Assembly: GCF_001625215.2 (NCBI RefSeq)
Contig: NC_030388.2
Location: forward strand, 26,586,558 to 26,650,557
Source: Daucus carota subsp. sativus
Lineage: Eukaryota > Streptophyta > Magnoliopsida > Apiales > Apiaceae
Direction: 5' to 3'
DNA: 64,000 nt
Shown: one piece after another, positions 11,608-22,946 of the stretch
Layout of the letters: the number at the start of each line of letters is the position of its first letter
How positions within the stretch are numbered: position 1 is the stretch's first letter
Notes under the pieces: model-generated
Seen by the model: the letters and a program-made list of their open reading frames with translations, nothing else
What the model was told of the DNA's origin: nothing
The model's database searches: none
Position numbers and translations under genes: made by a program

Positions 11608-11618
11608 TTATTAAAATG

Positions 11619-12263
11619 CATGCCGAGACTTCTGTCTCCGACTTAAAAAATTGAGCGGGGCGTAGGAAGTACGACACCTTGAATGAAACGTAAAAATACA
11701 AAACATGACGAAATTTGTACCACAAGCACGAGACTTACAAAAACTGGATAGGATCATCACTTCATCAGCCCTGTTTAATGACTCAGCCAGTTGGTACATC
11801 TCCATCTGGAAGGACAACAACGACTGAAGAACCTTACATAAAAAATCACCCCATTTATAAAATATGTGTGCATTGTGTTAATGGAAATAAATGCAGGGTC
11901 TGGTTTGATGTGAGGAACAACTCCAACCATGTATAGTAACACATCAAGTGGGACAAACAATTCAGATCGGGTGGTGCATGCATTTTCCTCTGTTACATCC
12001 TCCAACCCTAGCCTATTACACTTCGTTCTCTCTTCATTTATTTCTCATCTTTACTCCTCTCCATCTTTCTATATACTACACACGCAATATCTATCACTTC
12101 AGAATCATTTTGCAGCATCTACTTTGCACAATTATTTCGACTTCTCATAACCTTGAAATATTCCAATAATGTCAATGTACAGTCAGGACTTCTTCCGAGG
12201 CTACAATATTGATGACAAATTCATAAAATATAAGACCCGGACAGTTTTATATATATATATATA
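11619..12263. other. Intergenic, no gene seen
   Basis: Overlapping frames of 62-76 codons on both strands (11611-12169) have no recognisable domain or splice context and look like chance frames. Ends in a TA microsatellite. Confidence 0.45.
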
Positions 12264-12721
12264 TAGGGGAGGGTTCTGGTACAAACTTACAAACTTACAA
12301 ACTTTTTTTGTTCAACACATATATAACTTGAGTTCAACATTTTTTTAACATATTTTGTTGAACATCGATTAAAATAGTGTTGGAGAAGTACGTAAACCAA
12401 TTTTGAAATGTAAGAACTAAGGTAAACATGTTTTATAACTAATATTTATGTTTATAGACCCTACCCAAACCCTAGAGGTATAGTTTAAACATCTTTTTAG
12501 ATATATTCAACACAATGATAATTAGTATTCAACACCCGATGTTGAACCCCAGTTATAAATGTGTTGAAAACGCGATTTATTTATGCGTTATTTTTAAAAA
12601 TTGTGATGTTTTTTGAAGAATTTTCAACATGGATATTTTATATAACTAAGGATTAACATGATTGGAGAATAAGAAAAAGTTTGTAAGTTTGTAACTTAAA
12701 AAAGTTTTTATTTGATCCTAT

Positions 12722-12726
<5 letters not shown>
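12264..12726. mobile_element. MITE-like element inserted in a TA microsatellite
   Basis: Left end AGGGGAGGGTTCTGG followed by ACAAACTTACAAACTTACAA. The right end read on the minus strand gives AAGGATAGGATCAAAT and later TTACAAACTTACAAAC, so subterminal sequences are inverted. (TA)n lies on both sides, hiding any target duplication. Superfamily uncertain. Confidence 0.5.
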
Positions 12727-12764
<38 letters not shown>

Positions 12765-13894
12765 AGACTTATATACATTACAAATGAACATATGTTCTAA
12801 TATTTTTCAGAATGAGTCAAAATCGAACATGGATATCCCAGTATAATAGAGGATAAACTCACAACTTGACCTATATTTCTTTAATTTCAGGATGTTACTG
12901 GAGTCTAGAGAGCATACTCAACCAAGTTAAGATTAATTCTTTTGCTAAAATGCAGAAATAGAGTTGAATATCAAAAAGGGTTATGTATCAAAATCTTAGT
13001 TGAGTCAAACGATCTTGTCATTATTTTATACCATTAATACTAGAGTGGTGCAGGTGAGACCCTGTTAACTACAATCAAGATTTTGATAAATAACCCTCAC
13101 ATTTCAATAACTACTTCGATATATAATCCTATATATGGGAGTTGGAATATTTACCACCAAAATACATGAAACATGTAGAATTTTTGCAACAAAAATAAAG
13201 TGATTAATAAGCAAACGGGGCCAAAAGAAAAGCTGAAAAGAAAGTACTGAGTAAGAAACTATGTGCTCCCTTTGACTGACTGCCTCCTAAAATCTTCCCG
13301 TGTTCTTGCTTCAATTCACCGATGTCTGCTGAGTGGGGGTAGTTTGGGAAAGCTAAAAAGTGAAGTAAATCTTCTTAGAATGCTTTATGTTATTTTATGG
13401 ACACTGTAACTCTTGATTTGCTAAACGTAGAAATTATGGTGTAATTGAACTATGGGATTTGGAGCTGCCCTTTTTATCTTTATGGTCTGGTAATAATTAT
13501 GTATTGGTGACTTGCTAGTAATCAAACACATTTTGTCATTGCCATTTGTGTGTGTATGCAACTTATCACCAATCTTGTTTACAAATAGTGCAAGCCTGCA
13601 AGGCATTTGGACTAACAATGAAGTGGACAAGAATACCATGTAAAGAGCAAGTTAAATCTTCTGATAATCAGTCATGAATCATGATATTAAAAATGTTGCA
13701 TCTTTTTAAAAAAAACTAAATTTGGATATTTGGCTATTCGAACTTGAACACGATTCTAATGTAGATTATGATAAACGAGCTTGATTTTGTTCGGAATCAA
13801 CTGAACATGATAAAAAGGTTCGTGAACAAATTCGATGAATGAGTCCTAACTCGAGATAAATAAATTCGTGAACATAATTTGTGAATAAATGAAT
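12727..13894. other. Intergenic, no gene seen
   Basis: Begins with about 35 bp of TA repeat, then AT-rich sequence. No credible coding frame; 13421-13639 (minus) has no recognised features. Confidence 0.5.
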
Positions 13895-13895
13895 A

Positions 13896-14322
13896 GAGTT
13901 AAGTTCCATGTAGTGTACATATTTACTGTAATACGGTAGACCACGTATATTCTGCAACTATATAATGGCATAAAAACATTGCAAAATGTATGAAACTTGT
14001 TATTTTGTGAAATACATTCTATAAATATCACTATTTCATGAAAAATATTGAAAATTATTTATATTCGACAAGTAGAACACATATGTTCTGTAATATGTAA
14101 ATATGTTCTGCAAACTTAACATGTTTTGCAGAATAATGTGTTTTTCACTATTTAACTTGTAGAATGTTTAGGATTGTCAAAATTTTTAACAAAATAATGA
14201 TGTTTATAGATCATAATTTGCAAAATAACATATTTTGTAATATTTTTATATCATTCTATAGTTGCAGAACACATGGTCTACGGTACTACAGTAAATATGT
14301 GGACTACATGGAACTTTGTTCT
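13896..14322. mobile_element. Long-TIR MITE (Mutator-like), partner of 63210-63612
   Basis: Terminal inverted repeats of about 70 bp. The left arm starts GAGTTAAGTTCCATGTAG; the right arm on the minus strand starts AGAACAAAGTTCCATGTAG, and both continue into CATATTTACTGTA and TAGACCA. Internal GCATAAAAACATTGC also occurs in the element at 63210. The flanks are AT-rich and no exact target duplication could be fixed. Confidence 0.65.
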
Positions 14323-15053
14323 AAAATAATGACAAAGCATTTTAATATATAATATTTTTTTTCCTCTACTGAGATCTCACTGCAGGAGAGCTGGTTGTGG
14401 CTGAAGCTATTACATGACTGTAGCTTGCAGTTACACAATGGAAACCATTGTCCATTGTTTCCCTTTTAAGCCAACAATTGAAGCTTTGTGGTGTGATGCT
14501 ACTGTTGTTAGTTCCCTTTAGAGCTGGACAATAATAAACGAATGCATTATTATTATCTGCATCCCTAGCCCTCCTATCTTCCCACTTTCTCAAATCATCA
14601 CAATCACTTGTTTACTGCGCCCTAAAACATCTTACAAATATCTACATAAACCTACCTCCCTAGCCTTTACATTTCTAACAACTTTTTTATTGACTAAATT
14701 TTCTTAAAACTCTCTTTTATTTTCTTCGGATATCATATTTCGTAAGTTAATTGGAAAAGACATGATTGCGCGTCCAATTCACTTTCGGGATTTTCTTATG
14801 GGGAAGCGTGCACAAATAATTGAATCAAGTCAACCAAATTGTACCTCGCATGATCACATCAACGTTATTAAAGACTCGACTGAATTCGAACATTATTATT
14901 TGCTATGTCATACGTAGAGCAAAGACCGCACTTGCTCTCGCCCTCTATGTTGAGTGATATGTTCAGTGAGCGTCAAGGTTACACAAAATAAATAAGATTT
15001 GCCAATAATCAAACAATTTCAGTGAAATTGGAAGAAATTCAGTTGTGCTTTCA
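14323..15053. other. Intergenic, no gene seen
   Basis: The 75-codon minus frame at 14366-14593 has no recognised motif. No RNA gene or repeat identified. Confidence 0.5.
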
Positions 15054-15296
15054 GGTGGTGTTTGTTTACCACTTAAAAGTTCAGCTTCTGGGTTTATAAG
15101 TTAGAAGTACTAATTCATTTGTGTAAAAAGTTAAGAAACACTTCTAAAAAAAATAGGAATGCTAACTTTTGTTCAAGACTTCTACTTCTTCCCCAAACAC
15201 TTTAATCACTTATAAGTCTTAACTTGTTTGTAACTTCTACTCCACTTTTTTATTTTTCAAAAAAAACGCTTATTTTAAACTCACCCAAACGGCCTC
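15054..15296. mobile_element. MITE with GGTGTTTG/GGCCGTTTGGG ends
   Basis: Ends GGTGGTGTTTGTTTACC and, on the minus strand from the right, GAGGCCGTTTGGGTGAG; the interior has inverted TTATAAGTTAGAAG / CTTATAAGTCTTAAC motifs. Flanks TCA and TTA may be a degraded 3-bp PIF/Harbinger duplication. Same group as 17367-17583 and 39736-39980. Confidence 0.6.
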
Positions 15297-16218
15297 TTAG
15301 TATGACTCAAAGTCTCTGATTCCATTACTAACGTTAATATCGATAAGCAAAAGGAAAAGAAAATATAATATCAAAATGAAGGATCTTGTAATGCAGGGCT
15401 CACTTGTCTTGCCCTTTAGACATAAATTATTAACAAAATATGGCCCTCCTCTCTTTTGCTCATTCTTTTCCCTTTTGATGATCCATTGTACAGCATAGCT
15501 CAGCTTATTTCATATAGATAGAAAAGAAATGAGAAAGAATGCTATCAATTATCATATTTTGCTTTTCACATCATTCTTTCTTTTTCTTTTTTGGCCAAGT
15601 TTTGGTTTTGCATCATTCAAGCAGTGGTACTCTCCTGGCCTTATCATTACTCCCATGCTATTTCTCATTATTAATTTCCTAGAATCTTATTCACGTGTAT
15701 TAGGTTCTAAATATTTGTGTATTAGGGTCAAAACATGTAATTATGGGGTACATATGGCCTGTGTTAAATTTTAAACATCTCCATCTTTCATATACCCGCC
15801 AGCCTGCAGAACCCATAAGAACGAACATTCGATAGGAAAAACAGAGAAATAATTTAGACACCGTTGCATGCATCGCTTTAGCTTTTATAAATTTGACCAC
15901 TACATAAACACACACCCGCGGAAAGCCCCTTCAATATTCAAGATTATTTAAGATTTATCTTGGTCGAAGGCTATTAGTTAAATAAAAATCAAGCAACTGT
16001 GGGTGTGCCTTTCAAAGAAAAAAAAAAGTAAGTGGGGATGTTTGGCAAAAATCTGCTTTATCAATTAGTCATTTATAAGTTAGAATCTATTTATTTGTAT
16101 TATATGTAAAGGAAGTTATAAGTTACAAGTGAATCTCCGATTTCTAAGTCAAAACGTGAGGAGTAGCAACTTATTTTTGTGGGTTATATTTTTTTTTTAA
16201 ATTCGATTTTTATAGATA
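15297..16218. other. Spacer with one signal-peptide-like small frame and a broken MITE
   Basis: Contains the small frame at 15529-15774 listed separately. A half element beginning GGGGATGTTTGGC at about 16036, with TTATAAGTTAGAA motifs, resembles the left end of the 15054 element and lacks its partner end before the Helitron. Confidence 0.45.
15529..15774 (+). CDS. Small hypothetical protein with N-terminal hydrophobic segment (doubtful)
   Basis: 81 codons starting MRKNAINYH, with a strongly hydrophobic stretch at residues 10-27 that would serve as a signal peptide or membrane anchor. The C-terminus shows no motif and could be read-through into an intron or flank. I do not recognise a family. 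An upstream AT-rich segment could hold a promoter, but nothing proves transcription. It could equally be a first-exon remnant or chance. Confidence 0.2.
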   Translation: MRKNAINYHILLFTSFFLFLFWPSFGFASFKQWYSPGLIITPMLFLIINFLESYSRVLGSKYLCIRVKTCNYGVHMACVKF

Positions 16219-17226
16219 CTAGCTTATAACCCGTGCAATGCACGGGCGGTTAATATATTTGTTATTTTATTGTTAGATAAATTTTTTATAGTTAAGCTGA
16301 TTAAAAATTAGGTCGAACATATATATTTTTAATGAGAATGTTAAAATATCTTTTTTACTTGTTATAATTTAAGAAGGCCTATAAACTAACCAATCAACCT
16401 TTTAATATTTCGTTATTAATAATTAATATATGTGGCGCCCGTGTTAATTGTAAAAACTCGACTTTTTTAAATAGAAAATCTAAAAATGATAATTCGTTTT
16501 GATTAAAAAGACAGTTGCTATGTTGCTCGATATTATTTTAGAAGATTGAGTTCTTTTAGCTAATAAATATATAAAAGATAATTTATTTTAGTTAAAAGAA
16601 TAGTTGGTTATATATATAGATAGGCCCGTACTTCGGTCCAAGTACCGACCGTCCGACCAATATAATAATACTCCCTCTATTTTTTATTATTTAACGTTTA
16701 GACTTTTGGCTCACATCCTTACATATAAATATGTCGCCCATGTCCGTAGTAATTGTAAAAGATTAATTTTTTAGTTATTAAATTTATAAAAAGTTGATAT
16801 ATTTTAGTTAAAAAAAAGTAATTACCATGTTTCTCAATGTTATTTAAGAAGATTGAGTTTTTTAGTCAAAAATATAAAAAAAGTAATATATTTCAATCAA
16901 AAGAATTAATTAGTTATATAGATATGCCCGTACTTTGGCCCAAATTAAAAAAAATAATTGGTTATATAGATAGGCCCAGAATAATTGGTAATATAGATAG
17001 ACCCGTATTTTGGCCCAAATACTGACCTATCAAACTTTTAATGTTTCGGTTTTAAAAAGATTATTAATTGGTTATATAGATAAGCCCGTACTTTGGCCCA
17101 AATTAAAAAGAATAATTGGTTATATAAATAGGCCCAAAATAATTGATTATATAGATAGTCTGTATTTTGGCCCAAATACCGACCGACCAAACTTTTAATG
17201 TTTCGGCTTTAATAGTATAGTATAGA
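16219..17226 (-). mobile_element. Non-autonomous Helitron, both ends exact
   Basis: Read on the minus strand it begins TCTATACTATACTATTAAAG at 17226, a classic plant Helitron 5' end, and finishes with a hairpin CCCGTGCATTGCACGGG followed 12 bases later by CTAG at 16219-16222. The flanking bases are A (16218) and T (17227), the expected A^T insertion site. Internally, a unit of the type ATAGGCCCGTACTTTGGCCC recurs several times at about 16600-17190; the two 62-codon frames there are just these repeats. A truncated Stowaway-like end (CTCCCTCTATTTTTT, 16671) sits inside. No Rep/helicase is encoded. Confidence 0.88.
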
Positions 17227-17366
17227 TATATACTCAAGATCACTTTAGAAGATAATTCATAATAATTTATTATTATACTGTTTTATACATGATAAGTTGT
17301 AAGATACTTTTCAGTACTTATAAATAAATTCTTACTTATAGACAATAAACACTTCATTTAAATTAA

Positions 17367-17583
17367 GGGGGCGTTTAGACAAACTTAAAAAAAGTGATTT
17401 TTTGCTTAAAGTAAAGAAGTGGATTAAAAGTGCGAGGTAAATAAAATAATATTTTTGGAAAAAGAGTAGAAACTGTGAGAGAGAAGCTGACATTCTTAAC
17501 TCTTTAAAAGTGCTTCTACTTATTTACACAAACGGGTCATGAAAAGGCGAAGGCGGAAGCAGCTTCTGCTCCCCAAACACCCC
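17367..17583. mobile_element. PIF/Harbinger-like MITE, 217 bp
   Basis: Bounded by TAA at 17364-17366 and 17584-17586, with ends GGGGGCGTTTAGACAAAC and, from the right, GGGTGTTTGGGGAGCAG. Same group as 15054-15296 and 39736-39980. Confidence 0.7.
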
Positions 17584-19013
17584 TAATATCATTAAGAGTC
17601 CGTTTAAACTTATGAATTATTATTTAACGTGACTTATGAGTTATTAAAAATAAAATAATAAAAATAAAAGTGATTTATGGGTAACTTATGACTTATGGTT
17701 TTTTTATCAAAAAAATTATGTCACCGAAAAAAGTAACTTAAACTAATTTCCGGCTTAAAATTAGTTTATAGTTTATTTCTAATTTTAAACCGACTTATGT
17801 TATTACATAAACATATATTTTTCAGCTTAAAGTCGGGAAATTGTGTTTGGATTTGACAAAAATTGAGTAGCGTTTGTGTGAAATCAATCAATATACTTAT
17901 ATAAAGGAATAGCGTTATCTAATTTTCTGGAATTTTCAGATGAAAAATATCAAAAATTAGAACTACCTTTTTTAGTTTTGGATATATTAGAAGCAAGTTT
18001 CAGAATCTGATTTTGTTTCGGATTATTTATGGAATATAACAGCTTGAAAGTTTTAATCTGATTTTGTTTCAGATTATTTAATTATGGGAAAGAGTAGCAC
18101 ACAAGTCTCTCTGCACCCATAAATACCCCTATAGATTGTAGGGTTTTGGGTCATCTAAACACAACCTACTCTCTCTCAATACAACAACCGTGGCTCTCTC
18201 TGGTGATAATTTTCTTGCTCGATTTCTAACTCGGTGCTGCCGTTCTTCTTCAATGATGAATGAAGGCCGTTTATACGGTATTAAAAAAATAAAGGTTGTT
18301 GCAAGTAAAAGTAGTTATAGACCGCTATGTAGGAGTCGACAAATCCAAACACGAGAGAATAATATAGTCTTGATATGATATTGATGGATGATATCAATAA
18401 ATTAACTATTAGTGATGTATATTTGTTGGTTATTCTTTTATAATATTTGTTTTGTTCATCGGACATGTTTGTTGTTGTTAATTTTTATATGATTTATTTT
18501 GTACGCAGTAAAAAATTATTCATGCATAATCAGTTTGCTCTGTTAACTTTTAAGTGAAGACTGTTCATACAGTATTAAAAAATAAAGGTCCTTACAAGGA
18601 AAGATAGTTATAGACTGTTATCTCACGGATTTAAGTTTTAAGTTTGATGTTTTTGTGCACAATCAATCCAAAAAAATTGGAGGAATGTGACAATGTAATA
18701 ACATGATTACTTTAAAAAAAAAACACAAATAAAATTAAGATTCGTCGTATTTTAAATTGTTAATTACGTGTAGAAATTTATTTTCATTTTTTCAACATGA
18801 ATTATAGTCCAAATTTGCAAATTTATATATTAGTATTGATATTACGTCAAGATTTTTATAATATAAAACTTATTTTATCCTACAAATATTAATTTTTAAT
18901 CATTAATATACTTTTCATAGACAGCCACAAAATTATTGCATTCTACAAATATTAATATTGAATCATTAATATAATAATTTTTATAGACCGCCGCAACGCA
19001 CGGCTTTCCAACT
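17584..19013 (+). other. Spacer with a possible Helitron-like 3' end near 19012
   Basis: No gene supported. At 18987-19013 the sequence GCCGCAACGCACGGC forms a short hairpin and is followed by CTAA then T, compatible with a Helitron CTRR end, but no 5' terminus could be assigned. The 62-codon frames at 18190 and 18281 are unconvincing, although 18120-18190 has a TATA-like and CT-rich leader-like look. Confidence 0.3.
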
Positions 19014-19813
19014 AATTTTAACTAAACCAATAATAGACTATGAATATGAAGAGGGTTTTGTGCATGCCTTGTGTCGCAGCACGACTCCGCTAGAAACTAC
19101 ATGACAGCCATACATGACTAAGGACTTGACACAAATTAAGCCTCGATGATCATCATTACTTCAATTCCGGGACACAGACTGGCTCCACTCCTAGTGGAGG
19201 TTGCACTATAGTTAGGTCTTATAAGTACTCGGTGGATGGTTTATGAATACATAAAACACCCATTTGTGTTTGCTCAAGTTACACGGGGCCAGGCTTAGCA
19301 CTTCCGCCGTTTGCTTAAGTAAATGCTTAATTAAAAAAATTTTAAGTTTAACACCCAATTAATAAACTAATCCAACTTAATCGATTGCTAGGGTCAACAA
19401 TCATGGACTTTAGATACGATTCAGATATAGAATAAAAAATTTGGTCAACTACACAAATCCTCAAATCATGAACCTAGTTTATTTCGCATTTTCTATACTA
19501 ATTAAATATATGTATGTATTTTTTGCTGTACCTTATAGTCTCATAATGGATTTGAGGCTAGCTGCATGCATGTAATGCATAATTGGCTTGGGTTATGGAT
19601 GTTTTGTTGCACTATTTTCATAGTAAAAAGAAATTAATACTACATTTTTTACGTGGATACATGATTTATCGGACAATCTGTTATTTAGACATATTATTTG
19701 TCAGGAATCATCTTTCATATATAATTAAAGGTGACAAATTAAATCAAAAATTAAATTTGGAACTAGTTTATACATTTATAACATTAGAATGTAAAAAAAC
19801 ACTTTTTTATATA
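19014..19813. other. Intergenic, no gene seen
   Basis: AT-rich. The 129-codon frame at 19583-19972 runs into the following MITE and is rich in AT-coded residues; it is judged a chance frame. Confidence 0.5.
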
Positions 19814-20064
19814 CTCCCTCCGTCCCCCTCATTTGTTTACATTGGGAGACGGGGGCTCGGCACGCATTCTAAGGCTCTCGTAAAACGTAGTTCGGTAAAT
19901 TATTTTGAACTTTTTTTTCTTCTGTATAAAAATTTGATGTTTAAATTTTTATACAAAAAAGAAAAAATTTAAAAATAAGCTATAGAACTATGTTTTATAT
20001 GCGCATTAAAATGCGTGTCGAGCAGTGTGAAAAAACTGTAAACAAATGAGGGGGACAGAGGGAG
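19814..20064. mobile_element. Stowaway-like MITE
   Basis: 251 bp with CTCCCTCCGTCCCCCTCATT at the left, its inverse GAGGGGGACAGAGGGAG at the right, and TA on both sides (19812-19813, 20065-20066). Confidence 0.85.
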
Positions 20065-20066
20065 TA

Positions 20067-20506
20067 ATTATTTTACATCTAGCATTAGACTATCTCCGGC
20101 AATAGGTTGCCTGAAACCAGGGCATGAAAAAGGTGAGTCTTGGCTAAGTATCTATAAAAGACATTCCTAACAAGGAAGCTCCTCCTAATCATATGTGTGA
20201 TCGGTCAATGTTTTGTTTGACTTCCCCAAATTTGGGGACTTCTAAGGGCTAAAGAAACAGAATGAAGGACCACAAGACCCTAAATTCTGACAACTGCCCT
20301 TTTATTCGATGACATTGGCCAATATTGAGCCTCACAATTTTATTCACATTCCCTCGAATAAGCTGGACTAGTAATTATGAAGATAATCAATTAGTTGTGC
20401 ATGTTTTATGTAAAAAGTTTTGACCAACATTTTGACAAAGCTTCTAGTAGTTGAGCACTGTGATCCTCATGGTCCCTTGCAAATTTTTAATGATTGTTGT
20501 AATTAG
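20067..20506. other. Intergenic, no gene seen
   Basis: Spacer between two MITEs. Nothing recognised. Confidence 0.5.
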
Positions 20507-20508
20507 TA

Positions 20509-21021
20509 CTCCCTCCGTCCCGATCATTTATATACAAATGGTTTGGACACAGAGACCAAGAAAAAGTGTAAAAAGTGAGTAAAATTAGAGGAAAAATGAG
20601 TAAAGTGGTGGGACCCATTTATATTTAATGATAGATTTGAGATAGTGGAGGAAAATAGTGGGTGTAATAGTGTTTATATTACGAATTTTTTATGGTGTGC
20701 CCATGGGCACACAATAGTCACTAACTCTCATGAGAATAGTAGCTTTTGATTGGTGGATAGATAATAAATATTAATGGCCCCCTGCATTTACATCAAGTCC
20801 ACCAATCAAATGAAGCCATTTCCATCAGAGTTTGTGTTTATTGTGTGCCCTTGGGCACACATTAGAAAGACCGTTTATATTATTATAGAATGGAGATAGT
20901 GGAGGAAAGTAGTAGGTGTAATATTGTTTTATATTATTAAAAGTTACTATTTTTGGAATGTATAGAAATGATGGGACGTCCCAAAAAAGAAATTGTATAG
21001 AATTGATTGGGACAGAGGGAG
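20509..21021. mobile_element. Stowaway-like MITE interrupted by a Mutator-like MITE
   Basis: Ends CTCCCTCCGTCCCGATCATT and GATTGGGACAGAGGGAG with TA at 20507-20508 and 21022-21023. Removing the nested element and one copy of its 9-bp duplication restores the uninterrupted arrangement seen in the sister element at 40285. Confidence 0.85.
20682..20873. mobile_element. Mutator-like MITE, 192-bp family, copy 2 (nested)
   Basis: Exactly 192 bp with a perfect 9-bp duplication TTTATATTA at 20673-20681 and 20874-20882. Both ends carry the GTGTGCCC(A/T)TGGGCACAC near-palindrome. It lies inside the Stowaway-like MITE 20509-21021, so it is the younger of the two. Confidence 0.88.
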
Positions 21022-21282
21022 TACGGTGTAAGTCATTTCTGCTGGGTGAAAAATAGGCAGATTGGTTTTATTGTAGGGCTGTTATGGACTTATGGCCTAT
21101 GGGAGCCGATCTGTTCTTCAGAATGAGCTATGCAAGTAGAGCTCATTTTTTTTAGTTTTGTTTGGTTTCAACTCGTTTAATCGAATTCGACTAATTATGG
21201 ATGTGTCTCTCATTTTGTCGGCCTTATACATTCAGATCAATTTTAACAAAAATTTCAATATTGACCGACTTGAAGATAAATG

Positions 21283-21400
21283 AATTATTAGGTTCCTTGT
21301 TTTGTGAGGCCATAGTTGTGTTTTGTAATGTTTCTGATGCCTCAATGTAAGACCTTCCGAGATTATTAATATAAGTTGCTTTTCACAAAAAAAAAAAAAA
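21283..21400 (+). mobile_element. Severely 5'-truncated LINE-type insertion
   Basis: A 118-bp insert ending in a run of about 17 A after TATAAGTTGCTTTTCAC, flanked by AAGATAAATG at 21273-21282 and 21401-21410. Poly(A) plus a 10-bp duplication fits target-primed reverse transcription. No coding sequence remains. Confidence 0.6.
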
Positions 21401-21410
21401 AAGATAAATG

Positions 21411-22946
21411 TGGAGGAGAAAATAGTTATATTTTTATAGGATCGGTTTGACTGGATTATTTGTGTAAAAAGTTCATAAGTCTACTTCCGACATAGAAGTC
21501 ATGAAGTTGATAATCCTAATTCTTTTGATGACTTATTGTTATTATAATTTAATTTAAAAAAAATGTATAAGACCGCTTTAAAGATAATTTTTGATAAATC
21601 TGAATCCGATCCAAATCTGTTAGATCAATTTGGATTTGAATTTGAACCCTGTCATGTTTGATGTGATTTAACCCGGTTGTCATTCTCAATTTTTAACAAA
21701 CTCTCGAGGGACAAGTCCAAAGTTATCAAAACTTTTTTTGAGAACTTTTATTTCTTTAAATCATCAAAAATTCTAATAAAATCATTCAAATATTTAAATA
21801 ATTCATAAGTTAAATTATCCAAACATTTTAATATTTTTGTTTATAATCTGTTTATTTACTTTATCTTTTAACTAACAGTGGTCCAACTGTAGATGTTATT
21901 TTGTATGTGTGATATAAGTAACACCATTTCTTACTTAGCCAAAAAAAAGAAAAAAAGTAACACCATTCTTTTTCTGAGAACATAAAGAAAATAAATAATA
22001 GTACTCCTGCATGAGCTGCATCTTATTACTATAGAGTATATAGACTATAGTACTCTTTCAAGAGGGGAAGATAAACGACTAAAATAAAGTGAACTATAAA
22101 AAGAATATAAAGAAAAACTCTACAGATGTGCTTGTACAATTTCAGTACAACATAGACACATACAATTTCTTTATCTTTAACTGCTTTTACTTTTAAAAAA
22201 GACCATGTAGTAAAAAAGAAATGTAACTACAAGATGGATACTATTAGATCTTGTACACACCCCTCAGCTTTGTTGACCCAATAGGTAAAAAATTTAGTCA
22301 GTAGTGAAGTCGTTTCATACATTAAATATACCTAAAACGACATGTCTGTCATGTTCAGCCTTGGGTTTTGAAGTGCAAGAAAAAAAAAAGAGAGGAGTGT
22401 GTAGTGATGCTGTGAGTCTTGTTCTCTCTGCACTTTATTCTGCTCAAATTATATACTTTGCTGTTCCTTATAACCAGCCTACATTTCCAGCAGGAAAAAA
22501 AAAAAAAAAGAAAAAGAAAATAGGGGGACCCCACTCTTTCTTTCTTTCTAAACTTTGATATAACTGTGTGTATCTGTGTGTGTAGGAGTGTGTATGCCTC
22601 ATTGTCATGTGGTTTAGTTTCAAGAATCTACTATATATACTGACTTCTACACATGTAAAAGTGTTTTGTGTCTCTCTTTTGTGATTTGTGTCTATCTTCT
22701 TGTTTGTTCAAGTTGTGATCTTACAGAGACTAAAGAACATTGCTTTAGGGCCTTTGGGGAAATACCCAAGATTTTTAGTTATTGTAGTTGGGATTTGGAG
22801 GACCATTTTCAGAAAGATTTTGAATTTGAGCTTATAAGTCATTTTCTTGGGAAAATTTAGTTGCTTTTTGGAAAAATCAAGAAGTTTGGGAGAAGGGGAA
22901 GGGGGGTATTACAAGAACTGCATGAAGAAGAACCAGAACTGAAACA
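21411..22946 (+). promoter_or_regulatory. Spacer and 5' region of the inositol 5-phosphatase gene
   Basis: 21411-22100 is AT-rich spacer. 22560-22946 is the probable 5' leader, with CT/GT-rich tracts. A six-codon upstream frame (ATG 22922, stop 22940-22942) ends four bases before the main ATG. Small frames at 22304-22860 have no recognised features. Confidence 0.4.

Noticed and set aside
11775..12169. Overlapping 70-76 codon frames on both strands
   Set aside because: No recognisable motif, no splice signals, and mutual overlap typical of chance frames.
16837..17198. Two repetitive frames with YIDRPVLWPK-like units
   Set aside because: They are the internal tandem units of the Helitron read as protein.
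18190..18378. 62-codon frame after a leader-like segment
   Set aside because: Ends quickly with no domain; lies in a stretch with a possible Helitron-like end.
19583..19972. 129-codon plus-strand frame
   Set aside because: Runs across the border of a Stowaway-like MITE, is composed of AT-coded residues and has no domain or splice context.
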